Below are positions 26,474 to 37,262 of a DNA stretch of 64,000 bases, piece by piece. The stretch's first letter is position 1, and each line of letters begins with the position of its first letter. The DNA is from Marinomonas sargassi (lineage in GTDB: Bacteria; Pseudomonadota; Gammaproteobacteria; Pseudomonadales; Marinomonadaceae). Both the position numbers and the translations under genes were made by a program. Location of the stretch: the NCBI RefSeq assembly GCF_025716875.1, contig NZ_JAOVZB010000002.1:186001-250000 (forward strand), given 5' to 3'. The notes below the pieces were generated by a model. That model saw only the letters and a list, made by a program, of their open reading frames with translations, was not told where the DNA came from and ran no database searches.

Positions 26474-27415
26474 TTAGTTGGGCAATAAAGCCACTCGTAC
26501 TGGTTTTCCAAAACCGTCTAACTCAAGTTTTTCTTGCCATTGAGTTAGATCACCTAGTTCCTCAAACGGGCCAACCAATACTTTATACAAGTTGTCATTT
26601 TGTTTATTAATAAAGACTTTCACTTGCATGTCATAGGCTTCAAACAGTCGATTTTTAAGTCTACTAGCCGATTCATCTGAGCTAAATGCCCCTAACTGAA
26701 GGTGACTGAAAACCATGTTCGCAGAGCTATTACTGGCCGTACTTGATATTGGCTCTTGTGCAGGCAAAACGGCAGGGGAAGTTTGGCTGGTACTCTCATT
26801 ACTTTTTACAATAGACTGAGTAGGCGTATAAGTTTCATTTGGTTCAGGGGTAATAGCTTCGATTTTGACCCGAGCCAAACCTTTTTTGTGATAATCCAAA
26901 CGCGCAGCAGCAGCATAAGATAAATCAATCAGACGATCACCGTGAAAAGGCCCTCTATCATTAACCCTGACAATAATCGTTCGCTGGTTATCTAAATTAG
27001 TCACCTTTAAATACGTTGGTATAGGTAAAGATTTATGTGCTGCTGAAAAAGCATACATATCATAAATTTCACCATTTGAAGTTTTGTGGCCATGGAACTT
27101 TTTACCGTACCAAGATGCCGTACCTTCTGCTACATAACCTTTAGCAGAGTCCAACACCCAATATTTTTTCCCCCAAACTTCATATGGGTTTTTATTACCG
27201 CCACGACTTTTTGGCTCCCATTTGGGGACTAGATCTGGTAAATGGTCGACTTTAATATCGCCTGATGGTGCATGGTCTTGCAAAATGGAATATCGACCTC
27301 CACCAGATGCCTTATCATAATCAATATTTTTCTTACCTAGCACATGCTCTGTACTCATACAGCCACTCAACATAATACAGGCAAAAATTACACAGATTAG
27401 ATTACAATTCTTCAT
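26474..27415 (-). CDS. rlpA: Septal-ring lytic transglycosylase RlpA, lipoprotein with SPOR domain
   Basis: Lipoprotein acting on denuded glycan strands at the division site. The ATG at 27413-27415 puts the lipobox LSGC right after a short hydrophobic signal; a 7-codon longer frame overlaps mltB. A double-psi beta-barrel RlpA domain (GTASWYGKKFHGHKTSNGE, then RVNDRGPF with the catalytic Asp) is followed by a Pro/Ser/Thr-rich linker and a C-terminal SPOR domain (LQLGAFSSDESASRLKNRL). About 313 residues, usual for the family. It follows mltB by 4 nt. Confidence 0.94.
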   Translation of the reverse strand: MKNCNLICVIFACIMLSGCMSTEHVLGKKNIDYDKASGGGRYSILQDHAPSGDIKVDHLPDLVPKWEPKSRGGNKNPYEVWGKKYWVLDSAKGYVAEGTASWYGKKFHGHKTSNGEIYDMYAFSAAHKSLPIPTYLKVTNLDNQRTIIVRVNDRGPFHGDRLIDLSYAAAARLDYHKKGLARVKIEAITPEPNETYTPTQSIVKSNESTSQTSPAVLPAQEPISSTASNSSANMVFSHLQLGAFSSDESASRLKNRLFEAYDMQVKVFINKQNDNLYKVLVGPFEELGDLTQWQEKLELDGFGKPVRVALLPN

Positions 27416-27419
27416 TAAT

Positions 27420-28457
27420 TCAAATACTCTCAGCAAGCTCTAAAACTGACATGGCATATCGTCTACTCGGGTTATAATCCATAATAGTAAAAAAATTCTC
27501 GTAGGCTAACCAATACGAAACGATGTCTTCTTCGGTTCTTAATGCGATCAAGCCACTTTTCTCTTCGCTTGGACTTTGAAGAGGTAATACTCCCAATGAA
27601 GACCAAGCAGTGATTTTTTGACTAGGGCTACGACCTCTGTTTATATATTCTTTCACTTTCTCTGGTTCAGTAACACTTGCTATTACTCCCCACGGCTGCC
27701 CAGTTTGCCAGCCATGGTGCTTAAGATAATTTGCAATACTGCCAATCGCATCTGCATTGGAGCCCCACAAATCTACCTTACCATCTTGATCATAATCAAT
27801 CGCCAAAGTTCGATAGTTACTGGGCATAAACTGGGTCATTCCCATTGCACCACTATACGACCCCTTTGTCTCGCCAATGTTCCACCCATTTTCTCGCACG
27901 AGCAATAAATAAGCTTCCAACTCGCTTTGGAAATAGGTTTTACGTCTTGGGTAATCAAAGGCAAGTGTCGTCAAAGAGGTGAAAACATCTTTTGAGCCAG
28001 TAATTCGCCCGTAATAAGTCTCAACCCCAAGCAAAGCAACGATTACGTTTTGGTCGACACCAAATTCAAGCTCTGCTTTTTTTAACCAACTTTCATTTCT
28101 CTTAGTAAAATTCACTCCCGCCTTTATGCGAGATTCATTTACGAAGCGTTTTTTATATTCGTAATAAGGCGTGATTACTTCTGGTTGATTATTAGATTTT
28201 TCAATGACTTTAGGGCGCTGTTTAATATAAGAAAAAGCTTGTTCAAGCTGATGCCTATCATATTCATGGACACTTTCCATGCGATCTATAAAAGCCTGTA
28301 CTTCCGAGTTAGACGCATAAGACCCAGACCAATCACTAGGCTGTTCAACCAGTAGAGATGAGCTAACACCTGCAGGTAAAGTATTACCTTTCTGTCCAGA
28401 CCCACTGCATGCGGCCAAACCAAGCACAACAAATATTGAGGAGATTATCCTAATCAT
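27420..28457 (-). CDS. mltB: Membrane-bound lytic murein transglycosylase B
   Basis: Cleaves glycan strands to make 1,6-anhydro ends. The 345-residue lipoprotein has the lipobox LAAC and the SLT family-3 core: the catalytic Glu in LLGVETYYGRITG, then GAMGMTQFMPSNYRTLAIDYDQDGKVDLW and SIANYLKHHGW. Its ATG overlaps the end of rodA, in the standard order mrdA-rodA-mltB-rlpA-dacA. Confidence 0.95.
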   Translation of the reverse strand: MIRIISSIFVVLGLAACSGSGQKGNTLPAGVSSSLLVEQPSDWSGSYASNSEVQAFIDRMESVHEYDRHQLEQAFSYIKQRPKVIEKSNNQPEVITPYYEYKKRFVNESRIKAGVNFTKRNESWLKKAELEFGVDQNVIVALLGVETYYGRITGSKDVFTSLTTLAFDYPRRKTYFQSELEAYLLLVRENGWNIGETKGSYSGAMGMTQFMPSNYRTLAIDYDQDGKVDLWGSNADAIGSIANYLKHHGWQTGQPWGVIASVTEPEKVKEYINRGRSPSQKITAWSSLGVLPLQSPSEEKSGLIALRTEEDIVSYWLAYENFFTIMDYNPSRRYAMSVLELAESI

Positions 28458-29578
28458 TATCTAGCTCTTTTATGCGTTTGTATTGACATTAAAATCCCAA
28501 ATGTCGCCATGATAGTAATAATTGAAGTACCACCATAGCTGATCAAAGGTAAGGGTACACCAACAACAGGTAAGATACCTGACACCATACCAATGTTTAC
28601 AAACATATACACAAAGAAGGTCAAGGTCAGACTGCCTGCGAGTAGCCGAGCGTAATTATCCTCAGCATTTGCTGCTATGTATAAACCGCGGGCTATAACC
28701 AGCAAATAAGACAGAATTAGCACACTGCAACCAATCAACCCGAATTCTTCCGCAAATACGGCAATAATAAAGTCTGTATGACTTTCAGGTAAGAAATCCA
28801 GTTGTGCTTGTGTACCTTCCAGCCAACCTTTCCCTTGCACCCCACCAGAACCTATGGCTGTCTTAGACTGGATAATATTCCAACCAGAGCCCAGTGGGTC
28901 ACTTTCAGGGTTTAAAAAAGTCATAACCCGTTGTTTTTGATAATCATGCATTACCTGCCATAAACTGTAACCAGCAATGGGGGCTAATGCGGCAGCGCCT
29001 AAAATGTATCGCCAACCTAAACCTGCAAGGAAAAGTACAAAAATTCCAGACACAGCGACTATTAGTGACGTACCTAAGTCTGGCTGCTTAGCAATCAGCA
29101 AAACAGGCGTCGCAATCAAAACTAAGACAACCAAAATTTGTTTAAAGCTGGGAGGTAATGGACGATCAGAAAAGTACCAAGCAATCATCATCGGCATAAA
29201 AATCTTCATTAACTCTGAGGGCTGAAACCTAAGGCCACCAGGTAAAGACAACCACCGTTGAGCCCCTTTCGCACCAACCCCAAACAACAACACCCCTATT
29301 AATAACATGGTGATAAACACGAACAAAATAGGCGAGGCTCTACGCATATATTTGGGGGGTAATTGTGCAAGGGCTAAGCAAAAAAGCATCCCCAAGCCTA
29401 AACGAAACACCTGACGTTCAACCATGGCTTCGTTCTGACCTGAAGCTGAGTACAAAACAAACAAGCCACCGCCAATAAGCAATAACAATGAGCCAATTAA
29501 CAACACATCTATATGGGTCAACTGCCATAAACGTGCATTGGTAAAAGCTAATGCTCGGCTATATAAGCTACCTCTCAT
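28457..29578 (-). CDS. rodA: Rod-shape peptidoglycan glycosyltransferase RodA
   Basis: SEDS-family polymerase that works with PBP2 in lateral wall synthesis. The 373-residue protein shows about ten hydrophobic segments and the SEDS hallmarks GAKGAQRW, the KQPDLGTS loop, AVFAEEFGLIG and the C-terminal GVPLPLISYGGTS. The catalytic Asp is in the KQPDLG loop. It overlaps mrdA by 4 nt and mltB by one base, so all three are translationally linked. Confidence 0.96.
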   Translation of the reverse strand: MRGSLYSRALAFTNARLWQLTHIDVLLIGSLLLLIGGGLFVLYSASGQNEAMVERQVFRLGLGMLFCLALAQLPPKYMRRASPILFVFITMLLIGVLLFGVGAKGAQRWLSLPGGLRFQPSELMKIFMPMMIAWYFSDRPLPPSFKQILVVLVLIATPVLLIAKQPDLGTSLIVAVSGIFVLFLAGLGWRYILGAAALAPIAGYSLWQVMHDYQKQRVMTFLNPESDPLGSGWNIIQSKTAIGSGGVQGKGWLEGTQAQLDFLPESHTDFIIAVFAEEFGLIGCSVLILSYLLVIARGLYIAANAEDNYARLLAGSLTLTFFVYMFVNIGMVSGILPVVGVPLPLISYGGTSIITIMATFGILMSIQTHKRAR

Positions 29579-31449
29579 TCTGCTTTACCCTTTAGATAAT
29601 TATATTTTTCTGGATAGTCGTCATATAAGTAAGCGTCGAACAACTTTTTACTGAGGTCTGCTGGTTTGGAGCTTTTACCACCATTCTCAAAAATGGCAAA
29701 AACAGTAATTTTAGGTTTCTCAGCGGGAGCGAACCCGATAAACAATGCATGGTCATGGAGCTTTTTCGCTAGCGCATCTGCATCGTATTCTTCATCTTCT
29801 TGTAGACTAAAAACCTGCCCCGTACCGGTTTTACCAGCAATATCGTATTGTGTGCCCTGCAAACGTCTTGCGGTTCCCTTTGAATCTGTAATGACCTTTT
29901 TCATAGCCACTACCATTTTTTCCCAGTTACGCGAGTCTTTCAGTTGAATTTTTTTCTCTTCACCCGCACCTTCAAAATTAACTGATTCGTCCCCTATTGT
30001 ATCCACCATGCGAGGCTGATAATAACGCCCTCGCCCAGCCAAAGCAGATGTCGCAGCAGCAACTTGAACAGGCGTCGCGACCATATACCCCTGCCCAATA
30101 CCAATATTTAAAGAATCTCCCGTGTACCAAGGTTCATTATATTTGGCTTTTTTCCACTCATTCGAAGGTAATAAGCCAACACTGCCACCGTGTAAATCAA
30201 GCAAAGTTGTCTGCCCAAAACCAAAACGGGATAAGAAATTATGAATGGGGGTGATTCCCATTTTATGAGCTAATTGATAATAATAAGTATCGACTGATTC
30301 AATGATCGAGCGCTCTAAGTCAATTAAACCATGCCCCTCTCTTTTCCAGTCTCGGTAACGACGACCACCTGGGTTGATTTGGTAATACCCTCCGGCAAAA
30401 TAACGCTCAGACCAACTCGCAAAGCCGTATTCCAGACCGGACAGTGCCATAAAAGGTTTTATTGTCGATGCAGGGGGATAACCACCACGTAATGCCCTAT
30501 TAAATAGAGGCAACTTTGGTGAGTTACGCAACAGAGAGTAGTTTTTTGAAGAAATACCACGGACAAACCAATTGGGGTCAAAGCCCGGCTTAGAAACTAA
30601 AGCAAGCACACCGCCAGTGGAAGGATCCAGCGCGACCACAGACCCAACATAGTCTCCTAGTAAGTCATAGGCATATTGTTGTAGTCGAGCATCAAGGTGA
30701 AGATGCAAATCTTTACCCGGCGTAGGGTTCTGACGTCCAAGCTCAGACATAATACGACCACGGGCATTTACCTCAACCTTACTTAACCCCGGACTACCAA
30801 AGAGCTCGTCTTCATAAAAGCCTTCAACACCGGTTTTACCAATAAATAAAGCCCCTTGATAAGCCTGCTGATCAACCTTTTCTAAGTCTTTCTTGGTAAT
30901 TCGACCCACATAACCAATAGCATGAACAAAGGCTTCACCGTGGGGATAAAAGCGAGTTAATTGATCTTCAACGCGAACGCCATCAAGCTTATAAAGATCA
31001 ACTGAAATTTTGGCCCACTCTTCATCAGTAAGCTGAGACTTTAGTGTGATGGATTGATAAGGGCGACGGTATTCTTTAAGGCGGTTATGGAAGCTTTCCC
31101 ATTCGGCATCAGAAATTTCGATAATATTCTGCAGTGTAAGTTTCAGCTCATCGAAACTTTTCACTCGCTCAGGGATGACAGTCAGACTATGTATAGCCCG
31201 ATTATCGGCTAGCACCACGCCATTACGGTCATATATCAAGCCCCGTGGTGGTGGCTCAGTGACTAACATCACCCGATTTTCATCGGCCTTGGTTTGATAA
31301 AGCTCATGCTCTACCACTTGCAGAAAAAACAAACGAGCTATCAAGACACCAGAAAGCACCAAAACAAAAAGAAAAGCAGCTAGCAAACGAAATTTCGTTA
31401 AACGCTGCTCCTGATGGTAATTTCTAAAGTGTTGGTACCTAGCCTTCAC
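29575..31449 (-). CDS. mrdA: Penicillin-binding protein 2
   Basis: Elongation-specific transpeptidase, partner of RodA. The 624-residue protein has a single N-terminal membrane helix (about 22-42), the PBP dimerisation domain starting PPRGLIYDRNG, and the transpeptidase domain with the nucleophile Ser328 in STIK (328-331). The SVD motif (IESVDTYYYQLA) and the KTGT box (IAGKTGTGQ) follow. Order rlmH-mrdA-rodA as in E. coli. It starts 10 nt after rlmH. Confidence 0.97.
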   Translation of the reverse strand: MKARYQHFRNYHQEQRLTKFRLLAAFLFVLVLSGVLIARLFFLQVVEHELYQTKADENRVMLVTEPPPRGLIYDRNGVVLADNRAIHSLTVIPERVKSFDELKLTLQNIIEISDAEWESFHNRLKEYRRPYQSITLKSQLTDEEWAKISVDLYKLDGVRVEDQLTRFYPHGEAFVHAIGYVGRITKKDLEKVDQQAYQGALFIGKTGVEGFYEDELFGSPGLSKVEVNARGRIMSELGRQNPTPGKDLHLHLDARLQQYAYDLLGDYVGSVVALDPSTGGVLALVSKPGFDPNWFVRGISSKNYSLLRNSPKLPLFNRALRGGYPPASTIKPFMALSGLEYGFASWSERYFAGGYYQINPGGRRYRDWKREGHGLIDLERSIIESVDTYYYQLAHKMGITPIHNFLSRFGFGQTTLLDLHGGSVGLLPSNEWKKAKYNEPWYTGDSLNIGIGQGYMVATPVQVAAATSALAGRGRYYQPRMVDTIGDESVNFEGAGEEKKIQLKDSRNWEKMVVAMKKVITDSKGTARRLQGTQYDIAGKTGTGQVFSLQEDEEYDADALAKKLHDHALFIGFAPAEKPKITVFAIFENGGKSSKPADLSKKLFDAYLYDDYPEKYNYLKGKAE

Positions 31450-31459
31450 GTCCTAACCT

Positions 31460-31927
31460 TTATCTGTGATATGGGTGGTTATTCATTAAGGTCCATGCTC
31501 GGTAAATTTGCTCGGATAACAAGACCCGCACCATAGGATGCGGTAAAGTCAGACGAGACAAGGACCACTTCTGATCAGCTCGTGCCGAGCAACGAGGGTC
31601 AAGCCCATCAGGCCCGCCCACTAGCAAACTCACATTATAACCGTCCATTCGCCATGTCTCTGTTTGCTTAGCTAGCTGCTCTGTCGACCACTCTTTACCT
31701 AGCACTTCCATGGCAATCACCTTATCCCCTGCTGGAATCGCATCTAGCATGGCATCACCCTCTTTACGAATTGCTTTTGCTATATCCGTATTTTTACCTC
31801 GAGGAGACATGGGAATTTCGATCAATTCTAAGGCAAAGTCTTTAGGCAAGCGTTTCGCATAATCTTCATATCCTTCCGTAATCCATTTTGGCATTTTCAC
31901 ACCAACAGCAATCAAACGAATTCGCAT
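31460..31927 (-). CDS. rlmH: 23S rRNA (pseudouridine1915-N3) methyltransferase
   Basis: SPOUT methyltransferase that modifies m3Psi1915 on assembled 70S ribosomes. The 155-residue length, the SAM-knot motif LLVGGPDGL and the C-terminal [22 protein letters not shown] with NHPYHR match the family fully. It is between rsfS and mrdA, its usual place. Confidence 0.97.
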   Translation of the reverse strand: MRIRLIAVGVKMPKWITEGYEDYAKRLPKDFALELIEIPMSPRGKNTDIAKAIRKEGDAMLDAIPAGDKVIAMEVLGKEWSTEQLAKQTETWRMDGYNVSLLVGGPDGLDPRCSARADQKWSLSRLTLPHPMVRVLLSEQIYRAWTLMNNHPYHR

Positions 31928-31952
31928 GATATGAAACCTTCACTTTCCAAAA

Positions 31953-32306
31953 TTAAATAGACTCGTGCTTAATATCCCAAAGTTTTTCTAGGTCATAAAA
32001 AGCACGGGCTTCCTCTGTCATAACATGAACCACTACATCATGCAGGTCCACTAACACCCAATCGCTTCCCATGCCACGACCTTCAGAACCTAACGGCTGC
32101 ATTCCATGCTGCTTTAGATGTTCGAAAACGTTTTGGCCTAATGCATTTACATGCCTTTTAGATGTACCTGTACAAATAATCATGTGATCCATCATGTCGG
32201 TTAATTCACCCACATTTAGCACTGTAATTTTATCGCCTTTTACGTCTTCTAATGCCTCAACAGCAAGAGTCAAAATTTGGTCAGCGGTAAGGTTCTGCTC
32301 ACTCAT
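31953..32306 (-). CDS. rsfS: Ribosomal silencing factor RsfS
   Basis: Binds ribosomal protein L14 and blocks joining of the subunits in slow growth. The 117-residue protein has the conserved MMDHMIICTGTSKRHVNAL, GRGMGSDWVLVDLHDVVVHVMTEEARAFYDLEKLW. It follows nadD by 14 nt and precedes rlmH, as in most gammaproteobacteria. Confidence 0.96.
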   Translation of the reverse strand: MSEQNLTADQILTLAVEALEDVKGDKITVLNVGELTDMMDHMIICTGTSKRHVNALGQNVFEHLKQHGMQPLGSEGRGMGSDWVLVDLHDVVVHVMTEEARAFYDLEKLWDIKHESI

Positions 32307-32320
32307 ATAATTCGGTTATC

Positions 32321-33001
32321 CTATTGGTATAATTTATTTCGCTCTATATATTGCTGAACGGATTCAGGCAACAAATAAGCAATTGATCTATGCTGAAATG
32401 CCAGCTTTCTTATCATGCTAGAAGAAACAGCCAAGGGCGTTAACGTTTCAAGCCAAACCAGCCCTGATGGCGCGCATTGTAGCGCATCAGAAGAAGGGGC
32501 ACGATGGTTTTCGTAAAAGCTTTCTAGTTCAGAAATGAAGTCTGGCTCCCAGCCGGGGCGAGAAACCACAAGCAAATGAGCATATTGAATAAGCTCTTGC
32601 CACTTATGCCAAGTCGATAGAGATAAAAAACTATCCATCCCTAACACCATAATAATCGGTTCATCTGGCCCAACCTCTTCGCGGATTTCTTTCAGCGAAT
32701 CAACACTATAGCTGGGACCTTGCCGTTCTATTTCACGAGAATCAACCGCTATTTTTGAGCAACTATTTGCAGCTAAAGCAACCATATCCAAACGCTGGGA
32801 AGGCGAAGCACTAGGGCTATTTTTGTGAACAGGTTGAAAACAGGGCAAGAGGCGTATTGATGAGAACTCAAATTTCTCCAATACTTCCACCGCGGTACGT
32901 AAATGGCCATTATGAATAGGATTAAAGGTCCCTCCCATAATGGCCACTCCTGAGCCTTTTGTAACAGCCGATTCCTTAATTGTCACGGGTATGACCGTCA
33001 C
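32321..33001 (-). CDS. nadD: Nicotinate-nucleotide adenylyltransferase
   Basis: Adenylates nicotinate mononucleotide in NAD synthesis. The nucleotidyltransferase motif [13 protein letters not shown] lies at the N-terminus and SSSMIRKL (SSTxIR-like) near the C-terminus. The longest frame begins with GTG at 33001 and overlaps proA by 26 nt. A GTG at 32947, preceded by AAAGG and giving MAIMGGTF, fits the family length (about 208 residues) at least as well and avoids the overlap. The start is therefore uncertain. Confidence 0.94.
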   Translation of the reverse strand: MTVIPVTIKESAVTKGSGVAIMGGTFNPIHNGHLRTAVEVLEKFEFSSIRLLPCFQPVHKNSPSASPSQRLDMVALAANSCSKIAVDSREIERQGPSYSVDSLKEIREEVGPDEPIIMVLGMDSFLSLSTWHKWQELIQYAHLLVVSRPGWEPDFISELESFYENHRAPSSDALQCAPSGLVWLETLTPLAVSSSMIRKLAFQHRSIAYLLPESVQQYIERNKLYQ

Positions 33002-34235
33002 CTAATACAATATATTTCTGGCTCGTTAGTCCCAACAAACCTACTGGTCCACGAGCATGAATTTTATCGGTCGAAATACCGATTTCCGCGCCAAATCCAT
33101 ATTCAAAACCATCAGCAAATGCCGTTGAAGCGTTAACCATAACAGAAGCAGAGTCCACTTCCGTCATAAAAGCACGAGCTTTAGTGTAATCTTGCGATAC
33201 GATAGCGTCAGTATGGTGAGAGCCATATTTATTAATATGTGCAATGGCTTCATCCATATTATCAACGACTTTCACGGACAACTTAGGCGCATGATATTCC
33301 GTATACCAATCCTCTTCCGTTGCTGGAGAAATAGAGCTAACAACCGCTTGAGATTGCACACAGCCCACTAGCTCAACACCTTTTTCTTCTAGTGCTGAGG
33401 CAAGTACAGGAAGCTGCTGGTTAACCACCTCTTTGTGAATCAATAAAGACTCCATAGCGTTACACACACCATAGCGACGTGTTTTCGCGTTCAACACAAT
33501 TTTCAGAGCTTTAGCTTCATCCGCTTCGTTATCGACATAAACATGGCAATTACCATCTAAATGCTTAATCACTGGCACTCGGGCATCCTTACTGATTCTT
33601 TCAATAAGGCTTTTACCACCACGAGGAACAATGACGTCAACGTATTCAGGCATAGTGATCAGTTGACCGACGGCTTCACGGTCTGTGGTATTAATAACTT
33701 GCACCGCTTCAGGAGGTAAACCTGCAGCAGACAAGCCTTCGCTAATAGCCAACGCAATTGCTTGATTTGAATAGAAGGCTTCCGAGCCGCCACGTAAAAT
33801 GGTTGAGTTACCAGACTTTAAACATAAGCTTGCAGCATCGATTGTCACATTAGGACGAGACTCATAAATAATCCCGATTACACCCAATGGCACACGCATT
33901 TGTCCACGCTGAATGCCAGAAGGTAAATACTCCATACCTGTAATTTCACCAATTGGGTCAGGTAAAGTTGCGACCTGCTTCAACCCCTCAATCATGCCAT
34001 CAATACGGGCATCATTAAGCAGTAAGCGATCTAGCATGGCTGCATCTAAGCCTTTTTCTTTGCCGTTTTGCATGTCCTTTAGATTTTCTTCTATCAACCT
34101 AGGTCGAGCGGTTTCCAACGCATCAGCCATAGCCAATAGAGCCATGTTCTTTTGTTGTGTAGACGCTTTCGCAAGTAAACGAGAAGCCGCCCTTGCTTGT
34201 TGACCAATTTGATTCATATAAGATTCTAAAGACAT
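32976..34235 (-). CDS. proA: Gamma-glutamyl phosphate reductase
   Basis: Second step of proline synthesis, NADPH-dependent reduction of gamma-glutamyl phosphate. The 419-residue aldehyde-dehydrogenase-fold protein shows [35 protein letters not shown] and the catalytic cysteine in [14 protein letters not shown] chose the ATG at 34233-34235 (MSLESYM); the frame runs 16 codons further without RBS support. proB is not adjacent. Confidence 0.96.
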   Translation of the reverse strand: MSLESYMNQIGQQARAASRLLAKASTQQKNMALLAMADALETARPRLIEENLKDMQNGKEKGLDAAMLDRLLLNDARIDGMIEGLKQVATLPDPIGEITGMEYLPSGIQRGQMRVPLGVIGIIYESRPNVTIDAASLCLKSGNSTILRGGSEAFYSNQAIALAISEGLSAAGLPPEAVQVINTTDREAVGQLITMPEYVDVIVPRGGKSLIERISKDARVPVIKHLDGNCHVYVDNEADEAKALKIVLNAKTRRYGVCNAMESLLIHKEVVNQQLPVLASALEEKGVELVGCVQSQAVVSSISPATEEDWYTEYHAPKLSVKVVDNMDEAIAHINKYGSHHTDAIVSQDYTKARAFMTEVDSASVMVNASTAFADGFEYGFGAEIGISTDKIHARGPVGLLGLTSQKYIVLGDGHTRDN

Positions 34236-34371
34236 GTTCAATCTCAAAATAAAAGTAAAAGAATAAAAGCAGCAGAGACTCAAATAAGTCTGCGGCCAAT
34301 TTATCGAAGACGTTATACTAACATAATATTTTCATTCATTTAGTGCCCTTTTATACGAATAAGGAAGACAA

Positions 34372-35118
34372 GTGCCAACCCATAATCCATATACTTTCTC
34401 TCCTATTGGCATAGTACACTCTTGCTACAAAGAAAAATTTGGCATCCCTAGGCAACCTGGTGTCGTAACCGCTGCCACAGCACGCTTAGAGCTTATCGCC
34501 CCATACAACCGACTCGACACATTAGATGGACTAGAGGACATCTCGCATATTTGGATCCAATTTGTTTTTCATGCAACACTCTCTGAAAAATGGAAAGCCA
34601 AAATTCGCCCACCAAAACTAGGTGGCAAAAAAAAGCTAGGGGTTTTTGCCACACGCTCAACACACCGCCCAAACCCCATAGGCCTTTCCGCCGTTAAAAT
34701 CGGCAAAATTCACCATGAGAACAACCGTGTTTTTATAGATTTATATGGGGCCGATCTTTTGGATGGCACCCCAGTGCTGGATATCAAACCTTACCTACCT
34801 TATTCAGACAACATAAAAGAAGCGACGGAAGGCCAAGTGCCAACACCTAATAAAATAGTCCTTAAACCCGTCCGTTTTTCAGAACAAGCTCTACGCAAAG
34901 GAAAAGACTTTCAACAACAAACCAAACAAAATGCCCTACTATTAATAGAGCAAGTTATTGGGCAAGACCCTAGACCATCGTACTTATCCGATCAAACAGA
35001 CAGAGTCCACGGAATCCAGCTTTGGGACTTAAATATTAAATGGTGTGCAAGGGAGGATCACTTTGAAGTCATTGAAATAGAAGACAGAAGAGCTGAGCAC
35101 GAGGGACAAATTATATGA
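34372..35118 (+). CDS. trmO: tRNA (adenine37-N6)-methyltransferase
   Basis: Methylates t6A37 in tRNAs that read ACY codons. The 248-residue TsaA/TrmO beta-barrel protein has FSPIGIVHSCYKEKFGIPRQPG, the SAM-site THRPNPIGLSAVKI and GADLLDGTPVLDIKPYLPYSD. The start is GTG at 34372-34374 after AAGGAAGAC. The next small gene overlaps its end by 4 nt. Confidence 0.93.
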   Translation: MPTHNPYTFSPIGIVHSCYKEKFGIPRQPGVVTAATARLELIAPYNRLDTLDGLEDISHIWIQFVFHATLSEKWKAKIRPPKLGGKKKLGVFATRSTHRPNPIGLSAVKIGKIHHENNRVFIDLYGADLLDGTPVLDIKPYLPYSDNIKEATEGQVPTPNKIVLKPVRFSEQALRKGKDFQQQTKQNALLLIEQVIGQDPRPSYLSDQTDRVHGIQLWDLNIKWCAREDHFEVIEIEDRRAEHEGQII

Positions 35119-35363
35119 ATAAAAAGCAGTTTTTGAATACCTACAAAAAAATAGGTGCCCTTCATAAAAAACAAGAAAACGAAGTAGAGAAGCCATCACT
35201 GTACAAAACAGAGCATGATGAAAAACTTATCAAAGACTTTCACTTTGCCCAGTTCCAAAAGAACCGCGATCAACTACAGGACAACCCAGACTTCAAAGCA
35301 CTTACCGATAAAGATGAGTGGACAGAAGAAGACGTTCAAACCCTATTAAAAACTTTAAAATAA
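35115..35363 (+). CDS. Small charged protein of unknown function, coupled to trmO
   Basis: An 82-residue, highly charged, helical protein (many Lys, Asp, Glu, Gln) with a DFHFAQFQKNRDQLQDNPDF core. The ATGA overlap with trmO points to translational coupling, and an intrinsic terminator follows 7 nt after the stop codon. No motif or family is recognised. A role linked to tRNA or ribosomes is only guessed from position. Confidence 0.7.
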   Translation: MNKKQFLNTYKKIGALHKKQENEVEKPSLYKTEHDEKLIKDFHFAQFQKNRDQLQDNPDFKALTDKDEWTEEDVQTLLKTLK

Positions 35364-35370
35364 GCCATAA

Positions 35371-35397
35371 AAAAAGCGGGCTTAAAGCCCGCTTTTT
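35371..35397. terminator. Bidirectional terminator between trmO operon and rpsA
   Basis: AAAAAGCGGGC-TTAAA-GCCCGCTTTTT: a GC-rich 6-bp core extended by A/T runs on both sides. It lies between convergent genes and suits both. Confidence 0.93.
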
Positions 35398-35415
35398 ACC
35401 AAACTAAAATGTATC

Positions 35416-37098
35416 TTAGTTTTGGTTATCTAACTGTGCTTTGATCAAATCACCGATAGTGGTAGGACCGTTTGCTTCAGTTTGTTGTTTCTCTGCGTGA
35501 GATTTCAATGCAGCTTTCTCTTCAGAAGCAGCTTTCTGCTTAACAGAGATAGCGATTGTACGCGCTTTACGATCAACGTTTGTGATTACCGCTTCAACTT
35601 CATCACCTACGTTCAATACAGCACTTGCATCTTCAACGCGGTCACGGCTGATTTCAGAAACTTTCAAAGAAGCTTCAACGCCTTCAGCAAGAGTTACAAC
35701 AGCACCTTTCGCATCAACTTCAGATACGGAACCAGTTACGATTGCACCTTTGTCGTTTTCAGCTGCATAAGCAAGGAAAGGATCTTCTTCTAGTTGTTTA
35801 ACACCTAGAGAGATACGCTCACGCTCAGCATCGATAGACAATACAACTGTTTCTAGCATATCGCCTTTCTTGTAGTTGCGTACTGCGTCTTCACCAGCTT
35901 CATCCCAAGATAGGTCAGAAAGGTGAACCAAACCATCAATACCACCGTCAAGACCGATGAATACACCGAAGTCAGTGATAGATTTGATTGCGCCAGAGAT
36001 CTTATCGCCTTTGTTGAAAGACGTAGCGAACTCTTCCCATGGGTTCATAGTACATTGCTTGATACCCAAAGAAATACGACGACGCTCTTCATCAATATCA
36101 AGAACCATAACTTCAACTTCTTCACCGATCTGAACTACTTTAGATGGGTGAATATTTTTGTTAGTCCAATCCATTTCAGAAACGTGAACAAGACCTTCAA
36201 CACCTAGCTCAAGCTCTGCGAAACAACCGTAGTCTGTCAAGTTAGTGATCTTAGCAGTAACTTTGGTGTTCTCTGGGTAACGAGCCTTGATAGCAACCCA
36301 TGGATCTTCACCCAATTGCTTAAGACCAAGAGACACACGGTTACGCTCACGATCAAACTTAAGTACTTTAACGTCGATTTCATCACCAACAGCAATGATT
36401 TCGCTTGGGTGCTTGATGCGCTTCCAAGCCATATCAGTGATGTGTAGAAGACCATCAACACCACCAAGGTCAACGAATGCACCGTAATCAGTAAGGTTCT
36501 TAACGATACCTTTAACTTCTTGACCTTCTTCAAGAGAAGCCAACAAGTTTTCACGTTCAGCGCTGTTAGTCGCTTCCATAACGGCGCGACGAGATACAAC
36601 AACGTTGTTACGTTTTTGATCAAGCTTAATAAGTTTGAATTCTAAGTCTACACCTTCCAAGTGAGTCGTATCGCGGATTGGGCGAACGTCTACCAAAGAG
36701 CCTGGCAAGAAGGCACGGATGTTACCGATATCAACAGTGAAACCACCTTTAACTTTACCGTTGATAACACCGTTAACGATGGCATTTTCTTCGTAAGCTT
36801 TCTCAAGTACTAACCAGCTCTCAGAGCGCTTAGCTTTTTCACGAGATAACTTAGTTTCACCGAAACCATCTTCAACAGCGTCAAGTGCAACTTTAACTTC
36901 GTCACCGATGTTTAAGTCGAACTCACCACTATCCGTTAGGAACTGAGAACGAGGAATTACGCCTTCAGATTTAAGACCTGCATGAACAGTTACCCATTCG
37001 CTGTCGATATCAACAACAATACCGGTAACAATTGAACCTGGTGACATATCTACTGTTAACAGGCTTTCTTCAAACAGTTCTGCGAAGCTTTGAGTCAT
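35416..37098 (-). CDS. rpsA: 30S ribosomal protein S1
   Basis: Binds mRNA and helps the ribosome unfold and start on structured messages. The 560-residue protein has six S1 OB-fold repeats, seen as recurring GxVxxIxDFGxFVxL-type blocks such as [24 protein letters not shown] and [13 protein letters not shown]. This number is usual for gammaproteobacteria. It follows cmk after 164 nt, with leader hairpins that may serve feedback control. No ihfB gene follows; the convergent trmO operon is there instead. Confidence 0.98.
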   Translation of the reverse strand: MTQSFAELFEESLLTVDMSPGSIVTGIVVDIDSEWVTVHAGLKSEGVIPRSQFLTDSGEFDLNIGDEVKVALDAVEDGFGETKLSREKAKRSESWLVLEKAYEENAIVNGVINGKVKGGFTVDIGNIRAFLPGSLVDVRPIRDTTHLEGVDLEFKLIKLDQKRNNVVVSRRAVMEATNSAERENLLASLEEGQEVKGIVKNLTDYGAFVDLGGVDGLLHITDMAWKRIKHPSEIIAVGDEIDVKVLKFDRERNRVSLGLKQLGEDPWVAIKARYPENTKVTAKITNLTDYGCFAELELGVEGLVHVSEMDWTNKNIHPSKVVQIGEEVEVMVLDIDEERRRISLGIKQCTMNPWEEFATSFNKGDKISGAIKSITDFGVFIGLDGGIDGLVHLSDLSWDEAGEDAVRNYKKGDMLETVVLSIDAERERISLGVKQLEEDPFLAYAAENDKGAIVTGSVSEVDAKGAVVTLAEGVEASLKVSEISRDRVEDASAVLNVGDEVEAVITNVDRKARTIAISVKQKAASEEKAALKSHAEKQQTEANGPTTIGDLIKAQLDNQN

Positions 37099-37118
37099 TG
37101 TATTTCCTATATATTGGG

Positions 37119-37161
37119 GTTAGTAAAAACTAAGCCCTAACCGTATTACCAGCGAATACGG
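37119..37161 (-). promoter_or_regulatory. Leader hairpins upstream of rpsA
   Basis: Two short stems, CCGTATT/AATACGG (37141-37161) and GGTTAG/CTAACC (37119-37142), share two bases at their boundary. They lie just before the rpsA ribosome-binding site. The E. coli rpsA leader uses folded hairpins for autoregulation by S1; similar use here is an inference. Confidence 0.45.
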
Positions 37162-37262
37162 GACAGTTTTATGAATGATGCGATAAAGCTCTGCTGGTTC
37201 TTTATCGACTTTGAACAATATCCGATCTATTTTAGCACAATCTCATGCTAAAAAAGAACCTA

